Assembly (NCBI RefSeq): GCF_932526225.1
Contig: NC_064044.1
Coordinates: 12,910,084-12,974,083 of the forward strand
Length of the DNA stretch: 64,000 nt
Source of the DNA: Nematostella vectensis
Taxonomy: Eukaryota; Cnidaria; Anthozoa; Actiniaria; Edwardsiidae
Direction: 5' to 3'
The translations under genes and the position numbers were made by a program. Below are positions 59,075 to 64,000 of this stretch, piece after piece. The notes below the pieces were generated by a model. That model was not told the DNA's origin. It saw nothing but the letters and a program-made list of their open reading frames with translations, and did not search any database. Numbering within the stretch: the stretch's first letter is position 1; every line of letters starts with the position of its first letter.

Positions 59075-62000
59075 CTATGATGGCGCCTGCGCGGGGTGTG
59101 GCCGGTGTTGTTGTTGCGAATGGTGGTGCTGCTGTTGGTGGTGTTGATGTGGGCGGTGATGGTGATTGTCCTTTCTAAAACGGTACTTCTCGATCACTTC
59201 CAGCAGCCATTCCTTGGTCACGGGGTTTCGGATGCTTTCACATACACCTGAAACAATAATAAATCTATCTTAAAAAAATCATGAGATAATCCACCCAAAT
59301 AATACTTGAAAAGTCTCTGTTAACGGCCATTTAGTCACCCTAGCAACATAATATATAGATTTAGGCATTGCCTAAAAGCTCCAAATGACCAAATCATTGC
59401 TTCATTCTCGCTTAATAATTTGAGATATTTTAAATATTATTATTATATTTCTGTTTTTGACGATTTCAACGATTTCACAAATCACGCGCCCAATTTGTTA
59501 ACCCCCCTTCCCCCCACATAACACGCACATAACAAGTTTAGCTGTCATACGATGTTTCGACGTCAGGGTAGTTTTACTTTTACCCCTTGACACCAACATG
59601 ACACCTACCGAGTTTGGTTGTCATACGATATTTTTTTAATGAAATATAAATACTTTTTATTTTGATGACGTCAGCATATTTGTGCTTCTAGTGACGTCAT
59701 TGATGACTTCAAAATCAAGTGACTATATTGGTGCACCCCCCTTGACAGGTTCATGACACATACCAAGATTGGTTGTCATGATGTTTCGTTTATGAGATAA
59801 GAATATTAGTGACGTCATCGATGACGTCACAAATCACGTGACCATATCCGTGCACCCCCTTGACACCAACATGACACCTGCCAAGTTTGGTTGTGGAACA
59901 ATGTTTCTTTCAAGATATATTAATGTTTTTGCTTTTAATCACGTTTTTTGCTTTAAGTGACGTCATCGATGACGTCACACAACACGTTACCAGATTGGAG
60001 CACCCCCTTAACACCAACATGACATGCCATACGATGTTTCCTTCGTGAAAGTTTGCTGACGTCATCATATTTTTGCTTCTAGTGACGTCATCGAAGACGT
60101 CACAAACCACGTGACCAAAGTTTTGCACCTCCGTTGATACATACATGACACCTGCCAAGTTTGGTTGTCATATGATGCTTTTGGGGGACTGACGGACGGA
60201 CATCGCGTCACGAAAACTCGAGTCGATAGGTTACTAATATTTGTTACCATATTTTTCTTATTAACCACTTTTTCTTAGGTATTGGGCTCCGCTCACGCGG
60301 CGCTCCGCGGGGAGCTCCGCTACAAAGTGCGATAAAGCCGACACTACTAGGCTCGGTTTAACTCTACACAAAGAAAATATTGGCAAACTATTTGCAGCAT
60401 TAAAACCCTTAGATCCAACTTGCGTGACGCGTGGTCTCGTAGGCGCGTGACGCGTGGTTACGTGTGAAACTGTATGCTCATCTTAGTAGTGAATTAAATC
60501 CGCTTGAATCACGTTGAATTTTAAACTATCCTTCACCTAAAACAGCTAAATTATATTTTTTAAACTATCAAATAATTCAGAAAAAGTTGTATTTGGAGAA
60601 ATGATGCGAGTTTTGAATATTTATCACAAATACTAAACAACCCACGGATCTACGAATTACAAAGCCCTTGTAAGCAACGGAAGGCACAAATGTCTAAAAA
60701 CCATCTAAAAACAAAGTTCAATACTTGACTTACCAAATTCTATCTAAAATATCGGTTGGCTTCCCTAAACCAGCCGATGGAAATGGATGCTTTTTCACAC
60801 TAGAATGATACAATGGCGGCTGGCAGAGGCTTTTAAAGGCCCTTTGAAAATAGCGCTAACATTGCACCAGCATTACCCGCCCAGCAATGCTGGCAATGTC
60901 GGTACACCATTTGGTGAGTGCTACTTTGTAGTTTGCAAGCATTCCCTGTCTTGTGATCAACCGACCAAGCGGTGCTATTAGGAATGGCTGACGGTGACGC
61001 CATTTACACGGGCTTAGCTGTGCAGCAACCAAAAGGGTTGGGAGAAGAGAGACAGGGACGAGGCGCCCGCCTAGGGGGGGGGGGGGGGGGGGGGGGTAGG
61101 GACGAGGGAGTGCTTCCTTTACCTACATTCACCCCATCCATCTCTCAAAGCGCGCGGGGTCCATCCCTTATCTTACCCACCCCTTTGCGCTTGCTACGCA
61201 GGCTAGGGCTTTACTAGCCTAGACAAGCGTCTCTCAACGTTAGAAAACCGGATTGAAAAAGCTTCACATGCTTCCTGGGGAGAGCAAATTTATTTTTTAA
61301 GCGGGGGAGGGGACAATACCATATCCTTGAGCTGCGCGTTCGCCCCCCCCCCCCCCCCCCCCCCCCCGAGCGGCCTAGTTTCTCTTCTGGTGCTTTCTGG
61401 GCAAAAGCAACGCCCGTGGAGCAGGCTGGGGTTTTACCTTGTGCCGTGGTATAGGCATTAGCGTGACTTTTGTCCTCACGCACGCGGAGGAACTTCCACT
61501 CCTTGTTATCCCACGTGCATTCGATTACTCTATTATTGTAGGCTTTGAGTTCCTTTGTGACCTGAAGGCAAATCACATGCATGTCACACAGCACATTCAG
61601 GCCAAAGGGAATCTCGTCATATATTACATAGGAAACAATAAAAGGGCCTGTTACTCAATAGAAGACGTAGTATGCAATGCATCTGGAATGGGTATCGGGT
61701 CACACATATGAATGACGTATGTTTAGGAGAATGTGACCTGTTACACATCCCGCGTCACATATGAATGACGTATGTCTATATGAATGTGACGTGTTACACA
61801 TCCCGCGTCACATATGAATGACGTATGTTTAGGAGAATGAGACCTGTTACACGTCCCGCGTCATACATGAATGACGTATGTCTATATGAATGTGACGCGC
61901 GTCACATATGAATGACGTATGTTTATCTGAATGACGTATGTTTTTATGAATGTGACGTGTAACACATCTCGCGTCACATATGAATGACGTGTGGTTATAT

Positions 62001-63949
62001 GGATGTGATTTTGCAATCCTAATGCTATGTACTGTAGATCTCATCAAGTGTGAAACAATATATTATAATGAAGTAAAACTAACCTTTATTTCAGCAAAAG
62101 GTCGATCGAACCCTCCCACCATCAGATATCCCACACTTCGCGGTAAACAGCTAAAAGGAAAGTGGAAATAAGCCATCTGGAGGGCAAGCATGAGGAAGAG
62201 CTATTCTACTAACCGGGAAAAACAATCCCCAAATCTTTGTTATACATACAATCTTTAAAGAGTTTACTGGTGTAGTGTAAATGTAGAGCTGTGGTCTACT
62301 GACTTTCTGTCAGGATAAAATAGATACAATCCTAGACTGAACTAGCCCTCAACTGGTACCTCTTGCCTTAGTCACTGCGCTATGGAATTCTCCAAAACCA
62401 ATATCAGCCCTTACCCCTCTTGTTTGACTGTGGCGATCTTCAAGATGAAGTCCACGGAGTTCAAGGTGTGTGGCTTCCACTTGAGAACAGACGCTTGCCT
62501 CCCCGGTAGATATGGCTACAACAAGATGCGAAAATGCGGCCAGTGTTAGATGCGAACATGGCAGTGCTAGATACAAACATGCCAGTGTTACATACAAACA
62601 TGCCAAAGCTAGATACAAACATGCCAGTGTTACATACAAACATGTCAGTGTTAGATACAGACATGCCAGTGTTACATACAAACATGCCAGTGTTTGATAC
62701 AAACATGCCAGTGTTACATACAAACATGTCAGTGTTACATACAAACATGCCAGTGTTACATACAAACATGCCAAAGCTAGATACAAACATGCCAGTGTTA
62801 CATACAAACATGTCAGTGTTAGATGCGAACATGGCAGTGCTAGATACAAACATGCCAGTGTTACATACAAACATGCCAGTGTTTCATACAAACATGCCAA
62901 AGCTAGATACAAACATGCCAGTGTTACATACAAACATGCCAGTGTTATATACAAACATGCTAGTGTTAGATATAAATACGACATTGCAATTTATAAAATG
63001 CACATTATGTCCCATTTTATAAACTTGAAGGCCAGAATAAAGCCCCATACAAACAGCACCATCATCAGCTAGCATTCATGGCGAAATCTCGCTTGACCGA
63101 CCACAAGATAAAGGAAATGCCAGTCGAGCGCGAATTGGGGTCGGTAGGGCCGAATGGGGCTTAACACTGATATCGCTTATTTCAGCAGTTTTACTTACAT
63201 CTTCAGCAGGGTTGAAAATCAGACCATCGTTCTCGTGTGTGAGTTTCGGGACCCAGTGCTCTAAGATCTACAAAAGGAGCAAAAATACATGTATTTAGCG
63301 TTAAAAGTCAAGTGGAAAAGACATGCAAGTAGCGTTATAAGTTCTCACCCACTTCAAAATAGAAATATACAATAGAAATACATAAGCCAAGCTGTGCGAT
63401 ATAGAGCAAACGAGAAAAAGTGGGTGCAAAGCTAATAACAAGGTTGGGCGGGGTGCGGTGTGGTGGGGTGAGGTGAAGTGAGTTGAGGTAAGGTAAAGTG
63501 AGGTGAGGTTAAGATGACGTTAGGTTAAGGTGAGGCGATGTGAGGTGAGGCGCGGTAAGGTAGGTAGAGGCAAGCTAAGGTGAGGCAAGGCAAGGCAGGG
63601 CGAGGAAAGTTAAGGTGAGGTATGGTAAGGTAAGGCAGGGCAGGGCGAGGTAAGGTGAGGTTAGGTACAAAAAAGACGGAAGAAAAAAGATAAGGTGAGG
63701 TGAGATAAGGCGGGACAAGGTAAGCTAGGTGAGGTTATGTCAACAAAGAAGGGCGAGGCGAGCAGGTGTCATATCATACCATACGTAGGGCGAAGTAAGG
63801 TAAGGTGGTGTTCAGGGAAGCAAGATTGGGGCACCTCGAACAGGCGATTGGTGTGTTTTACTCACCCACGCTGTTTTCTCGAGAGGGAAAAACTGCTTAG
63901 CTCTGATGCTAAACGGCTCTTGCGTCTTGTTCAAGAGACCCTGTTGTAC
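59075..63949 (-). CDS. RNGTT: mRNA capping enzyme, C-terminal six exons (partial)
   Basis: The bifunctional triphosphatase/guanylyltransferase adds the 5' cap to nuclear transcripts. Exons: 63949-63866, 63267-63199, 62515-62415, 62150-62084, 61561-61438 and 59247-59075. Phases are consistent and give 205 residues plus stop; the gene continues past the right edge. Visible parts are TQEPFSIRAKQFFPLE, HENDGLIFNP (nucleotidyltransferase motif IV), SVLKWKPHTLNSVDF (motif V), VGYLMVGGFDRPFAEIK, TKELKAYNNRVIEC, and WKFLRVREDKSHANAYTTA (OB-fold motif VI, where R-x-D-K contacts the phosphates). The C-terminus GVCESIRNPVTKEWLLEVIE follows the known family end. It is then extended by about 35 residues rich in His and Gln, unlike the basic/proline tail of vertebrates. 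The triphosphatase half and the KxDG lysine motif lie outside the window. Confidence 0.93.
59470..60190. repeat. Diverged ~125-bp tandem repeat rich in TGACGTCA palindromes
   Basis: About five to six units share CCCCCTTGACACCAACATGA, CACCTGCCAAGTTTGGTTGT and CATACGATGTTTC, plus an AGTGACGTCATCGATGACGT-type core. Two units carry a perfect 22-bp palindrome made of two back-to-back CRE octamers (59809-59830 and 59957-59978). The array lies in the last RNGTT intron. Confidence 0.8.
60412..60535 (+). repeat. Dispersed repeat, second copy of 56697-56815
   Basis: Contains ACTTGCGTGACGCGTGGT (the GTGACGCGTGGT part is locally doubled) and TAGTGAATTAAATCCGCTTG. It lies in the last RNGTT intron. Confidence 0.65.
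60742..60835 (+). repeat. Dispersed repeat, second copy of 45935-46030
   Basis: Contains CAGCCGATGGAAATGGAT, CTTTTTCAC and CAATGGCGGCTGGCAGAGG, in the same order as the copy near 46 kb. Confidence 0.55.
61074..61096. repeat. Poly(G) tract, 23 bp
   Basis: Uninterrupted G run on the + strand in the last RNGTT intron. Confidence 0.9.
61343..61367. repeat. Poly(C) tract, 25 bp
   Basis: Uninterrupted C run on the + strand, about 250 bp from the G run at 61074, so the two could pair. Confidence 0.9.
61690..61995. repeat. Tandem repeat of ~50-60 bp with ATGACGTATGT motif
   Basis: About five units built from CACATATGAATGACGTATGT, an ATGAATGTGACGTG segment and TTACACATCCCGCGT. It lies in the RNGTT intron between exons 62084 and 61561. 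Confidence 0.85.
62534..62973. repeat. 21-bp minisatellite, about 20 copies
   Basis: The unit is ATGCCAGTGTTACATACAAA plus C, with variants (AGCTAGATAC, GTCAGTGTTAGATAC, GCGAACATGGCAG). A period divisible by three leaves both strands open (up to 211 codons), which is an artefact. It begins 19 bp upstream of the exon at 62515, near its acceptor. Confidence 0.93.
63440..63790. repeat. Purine-rich AGGTA/AGGTG array
   Basis: Irregular 5- and 10-bp repetition of GAGGTGAGGT, AAGGTAAGGC and GGCAAGGCAGG on the + strand, inside the RNGTT intron between 63865 and 63268. On the transcribed - strand it reads as a pyrimidine-rich CTTACCTCACC array. Confidence 0.85.
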
Positions 63950-64000
63950 CTAATAAAAAAAAGGAGAGCATGTAAGATCAGAAACAAACGTGCACCAGAG

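Noticed and set aside
62349-62984. 211-codon CLYVTLA-type repeat frame
   Set aside because: It lies in a 21-bp minisatellite within an RNGTT intron. The period is a multiple of three, and it overlaps the real exon 62515-62415 in a different frame.

Overview
The window is animal nuclear DNA, most likely from an anthozoan cnidarian such as a sea anemone. Genes are split by GT-AG introns. Conserved animal genes (RPLP1, the mRNA capping enzyme, an ETS factor, a NEMO/optineurin-type protein) lie among cnidarian-style rhodopsin-GPCR and C2H2 zinc-finger genes. Intergenic DNA is AT-rich and full of short inverted-repeat elements. Species assignment is inference. I found no bacterial operons, CRISPR arrays, tRNAs or rRNAs. 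All gene models come from reading splice sites and phases by eye.

Left part (1-12 kb): a first coding exon of a probable four-pass membrane protein (- strand), an exon with a divergent ETS domain (- strand), two adjacent inverted-repeat elements that appear to have split an older minisatellite, a 1.9-kb satellite of 50/56-bp monomers (6.65-8.53 kb), a decayed GPCR gene (8.8-9.8 kb), and a three-exon gene for a 52-residue membrane microprotein (10.37-11.11 kb).

Centre (12-34.5 kb): RPLP1 on the - strand has a 14-nt last coding exon about 3.9 kb from the rest of the gene. Each of its two introns holds one copy of the same box C/D snoRNA-like sequence. The large second intron also holds transposable elements, one carrying a helicase fragment. 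Divergent from RPLP1 is the main find: a + strand gene (17,795-34,546) whose 17 predicted exons join without a break into 3,862 codons. It has an N-terminal membrane region, eleven tandem copies of a ~238-residue exon, a twelfth copy fused to a long charged region with a 38-residue repeat, and a C-terminal exon resembling cysteine peptidases of the QC...FDSHSR type. Nearly every repeat carries two SUMO-consensus tetrapeptides. I do not recognise the repeat domain.

Right part (34.5-64 kb): a dead LINE fragment, a single-exon C2H2 zinc-finger gene with a decayed downstream duplicate of its 5' region plus one finger, a 2.7-kb satellite of 72-bp units, a six-exon NEMO/optineurin/ABIN-like gene (- strand, 531 aa), a dense cluster of MITEs and homopolymeric G/C tracts, and the last six exons of the mRNA capping enzyme RNGTT (- strand, continuing past the right edge). 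The RNGTT introns contain four unrelated tandem repeats.

The genes do not form one pathway. They look like independent housekeeping and lineage-specific loci embedded in repeats.
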